Shown in pieces: positions 47,231 to 54,991 of a DNA stretch of 64,000 nucleotides (within the stretch, counting starts at the first letter, position 1; each line of letters starts with the position of its first letter). Position numbers and translations under genes: made by a program. The DNA is taken from contig NC_021985.1 in NCBI RefSeq assembly GCF_000444875.1, positions 2,365,535 to 2,429,534 of the forward strand, written 5' to 3'. The DNA comes from Streptomyces collinus Tu 365. GTDB lineage: Bacteria; Actinomycetota; Actinomycetes; Streptomycetales; Streptomycetaceae. Below the pieces are notes generated by a model. That model searched no databases. It had not been told where the DNA came from and saw nothing but the letters and a program-made list of their open reading frames with translations.

Positions 47231-47375
47231 CGCTCCCTCGTCATGGCCGGGCGTCCGCTCCCTCGCCACATGGCCGGGCGTCCGCTCCCTCGTCACATGG
47301 CCGGGTGTTCGCTCCCTCGTCACATGGCCGGGCGTTCGTTCCCTCGTCGTGGCCGGGCGTTCGCTGCCACGGCAG
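47231..47375. repeat. 27-base tandem repeats, about five copies
   Basis: Units start at 47244, 47271, 47298, 47325 and, after a 2-base deletion, 47350; the core reads TGGCCGGGCGTCCGCTCCCT. A partial unit lies at 47231-47243. One minus-strand frame through the repeats would read TRERTPGHV repeats, but it has no start or ribosome site in context. There are no spacers, so it is not a CRISPR array. Confidence 0.88.
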
Positions 47376-47430
47376 GGCCGCTCGGCGCTGCGGCCACAAG
47401 GCTCGGTGGCACCTTCGGGGCCGATCGGTG

Positions 47431-48255
47431 TCACGGACGCCGGGTCGCCCGGTCGATGATCCGCTCCGCCGTCCCGATCGCGTCGGTCAGCGCCTCCGGG
47501 GCCGGTCGTAGTGCGGCCATCACCTCGTCGATCCGGCGCAGACCGGCCCGCTCCAGCAGCCGTTTCTCGTTCGTCACCCATTCTCCGCGCGCCGCCAGCA
47601 CCGCGTGGCCGGCTTGTACGGCAGCGGTGGCCAGTGCGCCGGCCACCTCGGTGAGGCGGCCCTGCGGGGCGTGGCTGGCCCTGGCGTAGGCCAGGGTTGC
47701 CCGGGCGGTGCCCGCCCAGCGCTCAGGGGCGGTCCGGCGCAGCTCGGGCGGGTACGCCTCCGGGCGGGGCAGCTTGCCGCGCAGCACCTGGTTGAGGGCC
47801 AGCTCGGCGACGACCAGGTAGCTGGGAATCCCCGCGAGATGGAACAGCAGCGGCTCCACCCGGAACCGTCCCGCCCCCGCCTCCGCCAGTTCGTGCTCGA
47901 CCACGTCCAGATCCCGGTAGTGCACGTCGACCCGGCGTCCGTCGATGGTCAGCCAGGCCCCGCCGTTGAACACACCGCCGCCCCAGCCGCCGATCTCCGA
48001 CACCTCGCCCTCCCAGCCGACGGAGCGCAGGTCGGCGGGGTCGAAGGCGCGCCGGTAGTAGACGGCCAGGTCCCAGTCACTGTCCGGGGTGTGGGTTCCC
48101 TGGGCCCGGGAGCCGCCCAGGGCCACCGCCTCGACAGCGGGGAGCGTGGCCAGGCGGTCGGCGGTGGCGGAGAGGAAGTCGGCGTCGGAGTCACGGTCGA
48201 CGTTGTGAGCGGAGTCGTCATCGAAGTCGTCGACGGAGTTCGGGAGGCTGGGCAC
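47431..48255 (-). CDS. Nucleotidyltransferase-fold protein
   Basis: This is a DNA polymerase beta-like minimal nucleotidyltransferase with an extra helical C-terminus. The 274 residues from GTG 48255 (GGAG seven bases upstream) carry the catalytic motif LGGSRAQGTHTPDSDWDLAVYY, given here as GGSRAQG followed by DSDWD, and the third acidic position in RRVDVHYRD. The C-terminal half contains a KNTase-like helical bundle (YARASHAPQGRLTEVAGAL). It may modify a small molecule, as aminoglycoside nucleotidyltransferases do, or act as the toxin half of a pair. No antitoxin is adjacent. Confidence 0.82.
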   Translation of the reverse strand: MPSLPNSVDDFDDDSAHNVDRDSDADFLSATADRLATLPAVEAVALGGSRAQGTHTPDSDWDLAVYYRRAFDPADLRSVGWEGEVSEIGGWGGGVFNGGAWLTIDGRRVDVHYRDLDVVEHELAEAGAGRFRVEPLLFHLAGIPSYLVVAELALNQVLRGKLPRPEAYPPELRRTAPERWAGTARATLAYARASHAPQGRLTEVAGALATAAVQAGHAVLAARGEWVTNEKRLLERAGLRRIDEVMAALRPAPEALTDAIGTAERIIDRATRRP

Positions 48256-48435
48256 GGGTGGACTCCGGGGTCGGGGGGGGGTCGTGCGGTGGGGGCCGGG
48301 GCGACGAGCGTGGGGTGGGTGGGACGCGGTGGGGCGGGCTGGTGGAGGCGCGACAGCTAAGCGCGTGCGTGCGTGCGTGCGCGTGCGTCCGAGGGCCGTG
48401 AGCCTAGGGCGGTCGACGGGTGCGGGGCGAGCCGA

Positions 48436-48458
48436 TTGTCAGTGGGGCGCGTTATCAA
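48436..48458 (+). promoter_or_regulatory. Near-match to DNA-damage promoter before hypothetical gene
   Basis: TTGTCAGTG (48436-48444) is perfect; after 8 bases comes TATCAA, which fits TAnnn but not the final T. The hypothetical gene starts 38 bases downstream. Confidence 0.4.
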
Positions 48459-48496
48459 GGAAGTCGTCACTCGATGTCACGACGGGGGAGGTCATG

Positions 48497-48895
48497 GTGA
48501 CGGACAGGGAGGATGCGGCACGCCGAGCGGAGCTCGGACCGCACGACGGAGCCAGGGGGCGCCGCGCCCATGTGTCCTTGACGGGGTTGCGCGCCCGCGG
48601 CTGGAGCGCCGGACTGGTCCGGCGACTGCTGGGCGAGCCCGATCTGCTGCGCGTCAACCGGTACTCGGTGTCGGCCCCGCCGACCCGGCTCTACCGTCTG
48701 GAGCGGGTCGAAGCGGCCGAAGAGAGCCCCGGCTTCAGAGTCGTCGCGGCGGCCACGGTCCGGCGCTCCGGCACGGCGAGTGCCGGTCTACGGCGCGGAC
48801 GGCGGGAGGTGTCGGCGAGGGCGGCCGCTGCGGCGCGCGGCGAGGCGGCACGGTCGGGAGCGGAGCGACAGGACCCCGACGAGGCGGGGCCGTAG
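48497..48895 (+). CDS. Hypothetical basic protein, possible DNA-binding
   Basis: This 132-residue protein of unknown function starts at GTG 48497 (GGAGG five bases upstream; ATG 48494 is the alternative). It is rich in Arg and Ala. The conserved-looking part is HVSLTGLRARGWSAGLVRRL followed by LGEPDLLRVNRYSV, resembling a helix-turn-helix with a tip for DNA contact. The Ala/Arg-rich C-terminus looks disordered. The near damage-type promoter may tie it to the repair genes in this window; this is inference. Confidence 0.65.
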   Translation: MTDREDAARRAELGPHDGARGRRAHVSLTGLRARGWSAGLVRRLLGEPDLLRVNRYSVSAPPTRLYRLERVEAAEESPGFRVVAAATVRRSGTASAGLRRGRREVSARAAAAARGEAARSGAERQDPDEAGP

Positions 48896-49020
48896 AGGCC
48901 GCCGGTGCCCCTTCGGCAGCCTGGAAGGGTGCGACGTGGCAGGGCGGGAAATTCGGGTGCGAGCCGGGGGCGGGGCGCAGATGATCGGGAGGTTGTGCAC
49001 CGGCCAGCCCAGGAGCCGCC

Positions 49021-49896
49021 ATGATCCGTCGCGTGACCACTCCCGCCCTGTTCCCGCCGCCCACCTACTCCCACGCCTCCGTCGTCGAGGCCGGCACGAA
49101 GCTCGCCTTCCTCGCGGGAGCCGTGCCGCTCGACGAGAAGGGGGACATCGTCGGAGCCGGGGATCCGGTGCGGCAGGCCGAGCGGGTCATAGCCAACCTC
49201 CGTGAGCAACTGCGTTCGGTGGGGAGTGACTTGGAGCATGTGCTGACGACGGACGTGTACGTCGTCAGCAGCGAACCAGCGGTGCTGTCCTCGGTGTGGG
49301 AGGTCGTGGAGGCGTCGGGGCTGAGCCGGGGTCCCCACTCGTCCACCCTGCTCGGTGTCGCCTGCCTCGGGTACACCGGGCAACTGGTGGAGATCACGGC
49401 GACGGCCGTGGTGCCGGAGGAACGGCACGACCCGGCGTCGGCCGCGGTCGTCCTGCGCCGGGCGGTGCCGGCGGACGCCCGAGCCGCCGCCGACGTCTGG
49501 CTGCGCTCCTTCGCCGCCGCGCTGCCCACGGTCGTCCGGCCCCGCACCGACGACGACGTACGGGACTACTTCCGGGAGGTCGTGGTGCCGCTGCGGGAGA
49601 CCTGGGTCGCGGAGGCGCCCGGGGAGGACGGCGGGATAGTCGGAGTGATGGTCCTGAACGGTGACGAGCTCTCCCAGCTCTACCTCGCCCCCGACTGGCG
49701 GGGGCACGGCATCGGCGACCGGTTCGTCACCCTCGCCAAGGAACGCAGCCCGCGGGGCCTCAGCCTGTGGACCTTCCAGGTCAACAAACCCGCCCACCGC
49801 TTCTACGAGCGGCACGGATTCGTCGCCGTCGAGCACACGGACGGCAGCGCCAACGAGGAGCGGGAGCCGGACGTGCGGTACGTGTGGCGGCCTTGA
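49021..49896 (+). CDS. RidA-family domain fused to GNAT acetyltransferase
   Basis: The 291-residue protein joins two domains. Residues 1-130 match RidA/YjgF enamine-imine deaminases (FLAGAVPLDEKGDIVGAGD, QAERVIANLREQLRSVGSDL, TDVYVVSS, and VEITATAVV at the end). Residues 140-291 are a GNAT N-acetyltransferase (VVLRRAVPADARAAADVWLR, LSQLYLAPDWRGHGIGDRFV with the acetyl-CoA loop, and NKPAHRFYERHGF). Frames are continuous with no stop between. A combined role in quenching a reactive metabolite by deamination and acetylation is conceivable. Confidence 0.88.
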   Translation: MIRRVTTPALFPPPTYSHASVVEAGTKLAFLAGAVPLDEKGDIVGAGDPVRQAERVIANLREQLRSVGSDLEHVLTTDVYVVSSEPAVLSSVWEVVEASGLSRGPHSSTLLGVACLGYTGQLVEITATAVVPEERHDPASAAVVLRRAVPADARAAADVWLRSFAAALPTVVRPRTDDDVRDYFREVVVPLRETWVAEAPGEDGGIVGVMVLNGDELSQLYLAPDWRGHGIGDRFVTLAKERSPRGLSLWTFQVNKPAHRFYERHGFVAVEHTDGSANEEREPDVRYVWRP

Positions 49897-49923
49897 GAGG
49901 GAGGTCCTGAGGTGGCCCTTCGG

Positions 49924-50787
49924 TCAGGGCAGCCCGGCCGCGTCGGCCGCCGTACGCAGCACCTCGCGGAGCATGGCGGGAGTGAGCCGGCCCGTGAAGG
50001 TGTTGCGCTGACTCACGTGGAAGCAGCCGAAGACGTCCAGCCTGCCCGGGCCGTCCGGATCGTCTGGGCCGGGGCCGTCTGAGCCGCCTGGCTCTGCCGG
50101 GCCGCCAGGCATGGCCAGGCCGTCGGGGCCTGCCGGGCCTTCGGGAGCGTCAGCCCCTCCGGGGCCGTCAGAATCTTCGAGGCCGTCGGAGCCTGCGGAG
50201 GTGGCCGAGCCGTTCAACGTGACCCGGGCGCCGTGGGCGAAGGCGGGTCGGGGTCGGGGCACGGGCCAGCCCGCCTCGTTGAAGGCCGGCAGCGCCGCCT
50301 GCCAGCCGAAGGCGCCGAGCACCACCGCCGCCCTGACCGTGGGACGCAGCAGCTTCAGCTCCTGCACCAGCCAGGGGCGGCAGGTGTCCCGCTCGCCCGG
50401 GGTGGGCTTGTTGGCGGGCGGGGCGCAGTGGACGGGCGAGGTGATGCGGACGCCGTACAGTTCGAGCCCGTCGTCGATGCGCTCGGAAGTGGGCTGCGAG
50501 GCCAGGCCGACGTCGTACAGCGCCTGGTAGAGCACGTCTCCGGAACGGTCGCCGGTGAACATGCGGCCCGTGCGGTTGCCGCCGTGCGCCGCGGGTGCCA
50601 GTCCGACGATCACGAGGCGCGCGTCGGCCGGGCCGAACCCGGGGACCGGCCGCCCCCAGTACGTCCAGTCGGCGAACGCCGCCCGCTTGGTGCGCGCCAC
50701 TTCTTCCCGCCACTCCACCAGCCGGGGACAGGCCCGGCATCCCGCGACGCGCCGGTCGAGCCGAGCGAGCCCGCTGCTGTCGTCCAT
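49924..50787 (-). CDS. Uracil-DNA glycosylase, family 5 type (UDGb), with low-complexity insert
   Basis: This base-excision-repair enzyme removes uracil and related lesions from DNA. From ATG 50787 it has 287 residues: CRACPRLVEWREEVA iron-sulfur region with C17 and C20, the catalytic motif VGLAPAAHGGNRTGR, TSPVHCAPPANKPTPGER with further cysteines, and HVSQRNTFTGRLTPAM near the end. Between about residues 206 and 255 lies an inserted Gly/Pro/Asp/Ala-rich stretch of about 50 residues. There is no ribosome site; TACGGT lies 6 bases before the ATG, suggesting a leaderless mRNA. Confidence 0.9.
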   Translation of the reverse strand: MDDSSGLARLDRRVAGCRACPRLVEWREEVARTKRAAFADWTYWGRPVPGFGPADARLVIVGLAPAAHGGNRTGRMFTGDRSGDVLYQALYDVGLASQPTSERIDDGLELYGVRITSPVHCAPPANKPTPGERDTCRPWLVQELKLLRPTVRAAVVLGAFGWQAALPAFNEAGWPVPRPRPAFAHGARVTLNGSATSAGSDGLEDSDGPGGADAPEGPAGPDGLAMPGGPAEPGGSDGPGPDDPDGPGRLDVFGCFHVSQRNTFTGRLTPAMLREVLRTAADAAGLP

Positions 50788-50979
50788 ATCGCCACCGTAT
50801 GCCCGGCCCCGCCGAAGATCAGGCCAGGGTGGGACCCGGCCGGCTGTCGGGGCCGACCGGTCGTCAGGGCGGGGCGGTGAGGTCGTCCCTGAAGCGCAAG
50901 CCGCACCCGGGCCGCTCGACGGGCCCCGGCCCGGAAAATCGTCTCCGGGTCCCCCGGTCCGGCGGGTTAAGGTCGGGAC

Positions 50980-51609
50980 ATGGCTTCCGAGGATGCGGAC
51001 GAGAACGTGCACGGTCACACCGGCGGCCCGGATGAAGCGGCCCCCGCCGATGCGGCCGAGCGCGCCGAGGGCGGGCCGCTCGACCCGAAGACCGCCGCCG
51101 CGGTGGCCGCCGCCGAGGCCGCGGGGCCCGGCACGGGCGAGACCGTACGGATCGACAGCTGGATCTGGGCCGTGCGCCTCATCAAGACCCGCTCCCTGGG
51201 GGCCACCGCCTGCCGTGGCGGCCACGTCCACGTCAACGGAGAGCGGGTGAAGCCCGCCTACTCCGTACGCGTCGGCGACGAGGTACGGCTCCGGCACGAG
51301 GGCCGCGAGCGGGTCGTGATCGTCAAGCGTCTGATCCGCAAGCGCGTCGGTGCCCCGGTGGCAGCCCAGTGCTACACCGACAACTCGCCTCCGCCCCCGC
51401 CGCGTGATGCCGTGGCCCCGGCCGGTATCCGCGACCGAGGCGCCGGCCGCCCCACCAAGCGAGACCGCCGCGAACTGGAACGACTCCGCGGACTGGGCGG
51501 ACTCGGCGGACCGGCCACCGGCGGCCCCCAGGGACCCACCGGACTCGCCGGCCCCGGCAGGTCCGGAAGCACCGGCGGGACGGGGAGAGCCGGTGGGGCC
51601 GGCCGGTAG
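50980..51609 (+). CDS. S4-domain RNA-binding protein (Hsp15-like)
   Basis: This is a ribosome- or RNA-associated S4-domain protein related to heat shock protein Hsp15. The 209 residues have an acidic/Ala-rich N-terminus (1-50), an S4 domain at 56-110 (VRIDSWIWAVRLIKTRSLG, then ACRGGHVHVNGERVKPAYSV), a basic segment, and a C-terminal Gly-rich repeat tail (about 170-209). ATG 50980 lies 6 bases after TAAGGT, so leaderless expression is likely. It is divergent from the UDG gene. Confidence 0.9.
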   Translation: MASEDADENVHGHTGGPDEAAPADAAERAEGGPLDPKTAAAVAAAEAAGPGTGETVRIDSWIWAVRLIKTRSLGATACRGGHVHVNGERVKPAYSVRVGDEVRLRHEGRERVVIVKRLIRKRVGAPVAAQCYTDNSPPPPPRDAVAPAGIRDRGAGRPTKRDRRELERLRGLGGLGGPATGGPQGPTGLAGPGRSGSTGGTGRAGGAGR

Positions 51610-51631
51610 GGCCGACGGCTCCCCACCCCGC

Positions 51632-52084
51632 TCAAGCCGTTCGCCCCGCGCCGCGGAGCAGTCGGAGCAGGTCGGTGTTGTGGGACCGGCGGGTCCAGGC
51701 GATGAGTGCGAGCGGCACGATCAGAATGAGCGGGGTCGCCGCGTACTGACCGTCGAAGACGGTGAGCTGGACGATGAACGCGCCCACCATGAGCGCGCTC
51801 AGCGCCATGGCGGCCACCGACTGCAGGACGGGCACCAACAGCGCGATCGCGCCGGCGAGTTCGAGCGCGCCGATGGTGTACATCCCCGCGCTTCCCCAGC
51901 CCATCTTGTCGAACGACTCCACGGCCGACGGATGCGCTATCAGCTTGGGCAGTGCGCTCGCGATCCCGTAGAAGAGGGCGAGCAGCACCTGCACCGTGCG
52001 CAGGGCGATACGGGCCGCGCGGCTGCGGGTGGTGGCGGAAGTGCGCGGGGTGGCGGTCGCGGTGGGGGCGGTGGGCTGGGACAT
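51632..52084 (-). CDS. DoxX-family membrane protein
   Basis: This 150-residue membrane protein has four hydrophobic segments (about 28-50, 67-90, 92-115 and 118-135). Typical DoxX features are LALFYGIASALPKLI after the first helix and GALELAGAIALLVP in the second. Members are linked to thiosulfate oxidation in Acidianus and to redox complexes in mycobacteria, but this subfamily has no known role. It is convergent with the S4 gene. Confidence 0.9.
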   Translation of the reverse strand: MSQPTAPTATATPRTSATTRSRAARIALRTVQVLLALFYGIASALPKLIAHPSAVESFDKMGWGSAGMYTIGALELAGAIALLVPVLQSVAAMALSALMVGAFIVQLTVFDGQYAATPLILIVPLALIAWTRRSHNTDLLRLLRGAGRTA

Positions 52085-52236
52085 ATGAGTCTCCTGAGTG
52101 AAGCGGTCCTGCCTGCTGTCGTCGAGGTAGACCGGTCCGGGGCCGGGAACTCATCGCTCATCGGCGCGCTCTCTCACCACTCGATGGGGTGTCCGGCCTC
52201 GTCTCCCGCTCCCAGGCCCTCCCGCCCCCCGTCCTC

Positions 52237-52290
52237 CCGTCCTCAGGTCCCCCCGTCCTCAGGTCCCCCCGTCCTCAGGTGCTCCCGTCC
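52237..52290. repeat. 16-base tandem repeats, about 3.5 copies
   Basis: The unit CCGTCCTCAGGTCCCC starts at 52237, 52253 and 52269, with a partial fourth copy at 52285. It lies in the 280-base gap between the divergent DoxX and small membrane protein genes, probably in their shared promoter area. Confidence 0.85.
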
Positions 52291-52362
52291 TACCGGCGCG
52301 TTCCGGTCGGGGAGGACGTCGGGCAGGACGGGGAGTACGTTGCAAGGAGGAGTGGTGATCGG

Positions 52363-52659
52363 ATGCGTACGGGCAGTGAACCGGTGACCGCGCGCAGTGC
52401 TCTGCGGGCGCGGTTGTGGCTGAGTGTGTGGGGATTCGTCTGGGCGGTGTTCGGGACGGCGGTGTTCGCGCTGGTCGGGCGTCCGGGGTGGGCCGTGGCG
52501 TGCGGGGTGTTGTGGCTGGTGGTCACGGTGGACATGGCCATGATCCTGCGGCACCTGCGGCAGGGTCCGCACTACCAGCCGGGTCCGGACGTGCCGCCGT
52601 ACCGTCCGCCGGAGGGTGGTCCGCCTCGGCCGGGCCCTCGCCGGCCTCGGCATCCGTGA
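52363..52659 (+). CDS. Small two-helix membrane protein
   Basis: The 98-residue product starts at ATG 52363, 12 bases after AAGGAGG. It has two hydrophobic segments (about 19-38 and 43-63), a small periplasmic turn, and a Pro-rich cytoplasmic tail ending in RRPRHP. I recognise it only as a Streptomyces conserved protein with no known function. Confidence 0.8.
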   Translation: MRTGSEPVTARSALRARLWLSVWGFVWAVFGTAVFALVGRPGWAVACGVLWLVVTVDMAMILRHLRQGPHYQPGPDVPPYRPPEGGPPRPGPRRPRHP

Positions 52660-52700
52660 GCGCGTCCCCGTGACGTCCGGGGGGTGGCGGCCGGTGACCG

Positions 52701-53081
52701 TCAGTCGTCGAAGCGGGCGGCCTTGAGGTAGTCCGGGTTCGGGTCGAGTGCGGCGGCGAGCCGGAAGTGGCGCTTGGCCTGGTCGGGGCGGCCCTGGCGT
52801 TCGTAGGTGCGGGCGAGCGCGAAGTGGGCGAAGGCGTTGTCCGGTTCCCGTTCGAGCACGATGGTGAACTCGAGTTCCGCAGGACGGAGTTGGGCGGCGG
52901 CGAAGAAGGCGCGTGCGCGCAGGAGGCGGGCCGCGGTGTTCTCCGGGTGGGCGGCGATGACTCCGTCGAGCAGTTTCACCGCGCCCCTGGGGTCCCGTGC
53001 GTTGAGCAGTTGCTCGGCGGCGCGGAAGTCGATGACGTGCGTCTCCGGGGTACGTCCGGTGGAACCGCTGGTCTCGGGCAC
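52701..53081 (-). CDS. Tetratricopeptide-repeat protein
   Basis: From GTG 53081 (GGAAGGA eight bases upstream) the product has 126 residues. It carries about three TPR-like helix pairs: AEQLLNARDPRGAVKLLDGV, AARLLRARAFFAAAQLRPAE, and AHFALARTYERQGRPDQAKR, which end near residue 115. Such proteins are protein-interaction scaffolds. It is immediately downstream of coaE on the same strand. Confidence 0.88.
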   Translation of the reverse strand: MPETSGSTGRTPETHVIDFRAAEQLLNARDPRGAVKLLDGVIAAHPENTAARLLRARAFFAAAQLRPAELEFTIVLEREPDNAFAHFALARTYERQGRPDQAKRHFRLAAALDPNPDYLKAARFDD

Positions 53082-53157
53082 GGCTGAGATCCTTCCCTCG
53101 CTGAAGCGGTTCAACGCCCCGGGAAGTACGGCTATTCCGCGCCTGGGCGGGGCCGGT

Positions 53158-53775
53158 TCAGCCGGTGGAGGGCCGGGGTTCCTGAGCGCGGCGCGTGAGC
53201 TCGTCCCAGACTTCGGCGACGCGCTTGCGCAGGGTGTCGAGGGGGACGTCGTTGTCGATCACGATGTCGGCGATCTCGCGGCGTTGTTCGCGGGTGGCCT
53301 GGGCGGCCATGCGTGCGCGGGCGTCGTGTTCGGTCATGCCGCGCTGTCGTACGAGGCGGTCGAGCTGGGTCTCGGGGCTGGTGTCGACGACGATCACGAG
53401 GTCGTACAGGGGGGCGAGGCCGTTCTCGGTGAGGAGGGGTACGTCGTGGATCACGACGGCGTCGTCGGCGGCGGCGTCCTCGAGTGCGCGTGAGCGGGTG
53501 CCGACCAGGGGGTGGACGATCGCGTTGAGGGTGGCGAGTTTCCCGGGGTCGGCGAAGACGATGGAGCCGAGTCCGGGCCGGTCGAGGCTTCCGTCCGGGG
53601 TGAGGACGTCGGGGCCGAAGGCTTCCACGACGGCCGTGAGCCCGGGGGTTCCGGGCGCCACGACTTCGCGTGCGATGCGGTCGGCGTCGATGAGTACGGC
53701 TCCGTGCTCGACGAGCAGCCGTGACACCTCGCTCTTGCCGGCGCCGATGCCGCCGGTCAGGCCCACTTTCAGCAT
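53158..53775 (-). CDS. coaE: Dephospho-CoA kinase
   Basis: CoaE phosphorylates the 3'-hydroxyl of dephospho-CoA in the last step of coenzyme A synthesis. The 205 residues contain Walker A GGIGAGKS near the N-terminus, [20 protein letters not shown] and the lid [18 protein letters not shown]. The ATG has no ribosome site but lies 7 bases after TAAGCT, so a leaderless mRNA is likely. It stands alone, flanked by the TPR and PAC2 genes. Confidence 0.96.
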   Translation of the reverse strand: MLKVGLTGGIGAGKSEVSRLLVEHGAVLIDADRIAREVVAPGTPGLTAVVEAFGPDVLTPDGSLDRPGLGSIVFADPGKLATLNAIVHPLVGTRSRALEDAAADDAVVIHDVPLLTENGLAPLYDLVIVVDTSPETQLDRLVRQRGMTEHDARARMAAQATREQRREIADIVIDNDVPLDTLRKRVAEVWDELTRRAQEPRPSTG

Positions 53776-53829
53776 GTGCGGAAGCTTAGGCCCTGCCGGT
53801 GACGGAGAGCCCGCGGGTAGCGCACCCTG

Positions 53830-54768
53830 CTAGTTGTCGCCCTCCCGTTCGGCCAGGAAGCGTTCGAATTCGCGGCCGATCTCGTCGGCGGAGGGGATGT
53901 CGACCGGTTCGGCGAGCATGTTGCCGCGGCTCTCGGCGCCCGCGGCCGCGTCGTACTGGTGCTCGAGGCCCTGGACGAGTGCGGTCAGTTCCTCGTCGCC
54001 CTCCTGGATCTGCCGGTCGATCTCGGTCTGGGTGCGGTGCGCGTCGGTGCGCAGGGCGTGGGCGACCCCGGGCAGGACCAGGCCGGTGGCGGCGGTGACG
54101 GCCTCGAGGACGGTCAGGGCCGCGTCGGGGTAGGCGGAGCGGGCGATGTAGTGCGGGACGTGGGCGGCGACGCCGAGGACGTCGTGTCCGGCTTCCAGGA
54201 GCCGGTACTCCAGCAGCGACGCGGCGCTGCCGGGCACCTGGGCCTCCTCGAAGGGGCTGCGGTGGCCGGGGACCAGGTCGGTGCGGTTGCCGTGCGGGGT
54301 GAGACCGACGGGCCGGGTGTGCGGGACGCCCATGGGGATGCCGTGGAAGTTCACGGAGAGGCGGACGCCGAGTCGCTCGACGATCTGCTGGACGGCGCCG
54401 GCGAACCGCTCCCACTCGACGTCCGGTTCGGGTCCGGAGAGCAGGAGGAAGGGGGCGCCGGTGGCGTCCTGGACGAGGCGGACCTCGATGGCCGGGACCT
54501 CGTACTCGGTCCAGCGGTCCCGCTTGAAGGTCAGCAGCGGGCGGCGGGCGCGGTAGTCGACGAGCCGGTCGTGGTCGAAGCGTGCGACGACCTGGTGGGG
54601 CAGTGAGTCGAGGAGGCGTTCGACGATCTGGTCGCCGGTCTCCCCCGCGTCGATGTATCCGTCGAAGTGGTAGAGCATGACCAGGCCGGCCGACTCCTGG
54701 GCGAGCGCCATGTCGACGACGGCCAGGCCCTTCGGCTCCCATGCGTACAAACCCTGCGGATCAAGCAC
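53830..54768 (-). CDS. PAC2-family protein
   Basis: The 312-residue protein belongs to the PAC2 family, named after proteasome-assembly chaperone 2; bacterial members also resemble ATP-grasp-associated proteins in mycobacteria. Starting at GTG 54768 (GGAGGAG upstream), it reads [20 protein letters not shown], then [14 protein letters not shown], and [22 protein letters not shown]-terminal helical region is rich in acidic residues. Actinobacteria have a proteasome, so an assembly role is possible but not shown. Confidence 0.9.
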   Translation of the reverse strand: MLDPQGLYAWEPKGLAVVDMALAQESAGLVMLYHFDGYIDAGETGDQIVERLLDSLPHQVVARFDHDRLVDYRARRPLLTFKRDRWTEYEVPAIEVRLVQDATGAPFLLLSGPEPDVEWERFAGAVQQIVERLGVRLSVNFHGIPMGVPHTRPVGLTPHGNRTDLVPGHRSPFEEAQVPGSAASLLEYRLLEAGHDVLGVAAHVPHYIARSAYPDAALTVLEAVTAATGLVLPGVAHALRTDAHRTQTEIDRQIQEGDEELTALVQGLEHQYDAAAGAESRGNMLAEPVDIPSADEIGREFERFLAEREGDN

Positions 54769-54865
54769 TGTGACCGCTCCTCCTCGTGTCCTTCATCGAC
54801 AACGCGCCCCGGGGCGGGGGCATTCCCGGTCCGGGGCGCTGATCAGGCATGTCGTGCCGGGTGCC

Positions 54866-54894
54866 TTGACGCTCCGTCAACTGGTCCGTACCTT
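54866..54894 (+). promoter_or_regulatory. Promoter of the beta-helix gene with overlapping inverted repeat
   Basis: TTGACG (54866-54871), 17 bases, TACCTT (54889-54894) fits a vegetative promoter. The -35 element is also one arm of a perfect TTGACG-CTC-CGTCAA repeat (54866-54880), a possible operator. Confidence 0.55.
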
Positions 54895-54991
54895 CGCCAG
54901 GACCGGTGTTCACAATTGCACCCGTCGTTCATGTATGAGATAAGCGAGATCGGTACCGGTCGACAGGTCCGTACGACAGGAAGGCACCCCC

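Noticed and set aside
47231..47375. CRISPR array
   Set aside because: The repeats are directly adjacent without spacers and no cas genes are present.
47126..47581. Minus-strand repeat-protein frame through the 27-base repeats
   Set aside because: No ribosome site, overlaps the nucleotidyltransferase end, and the amino-acid repeat is explained by the DNA repeat.
50787..50815. Damage-type promoter for the UDG gene
   Set aside because: The -10 TACGGT is present six bases before the ATG, but no TGTC(A/G) element lies eight bases upstream; only an ordinary leaderless promoter is supported.
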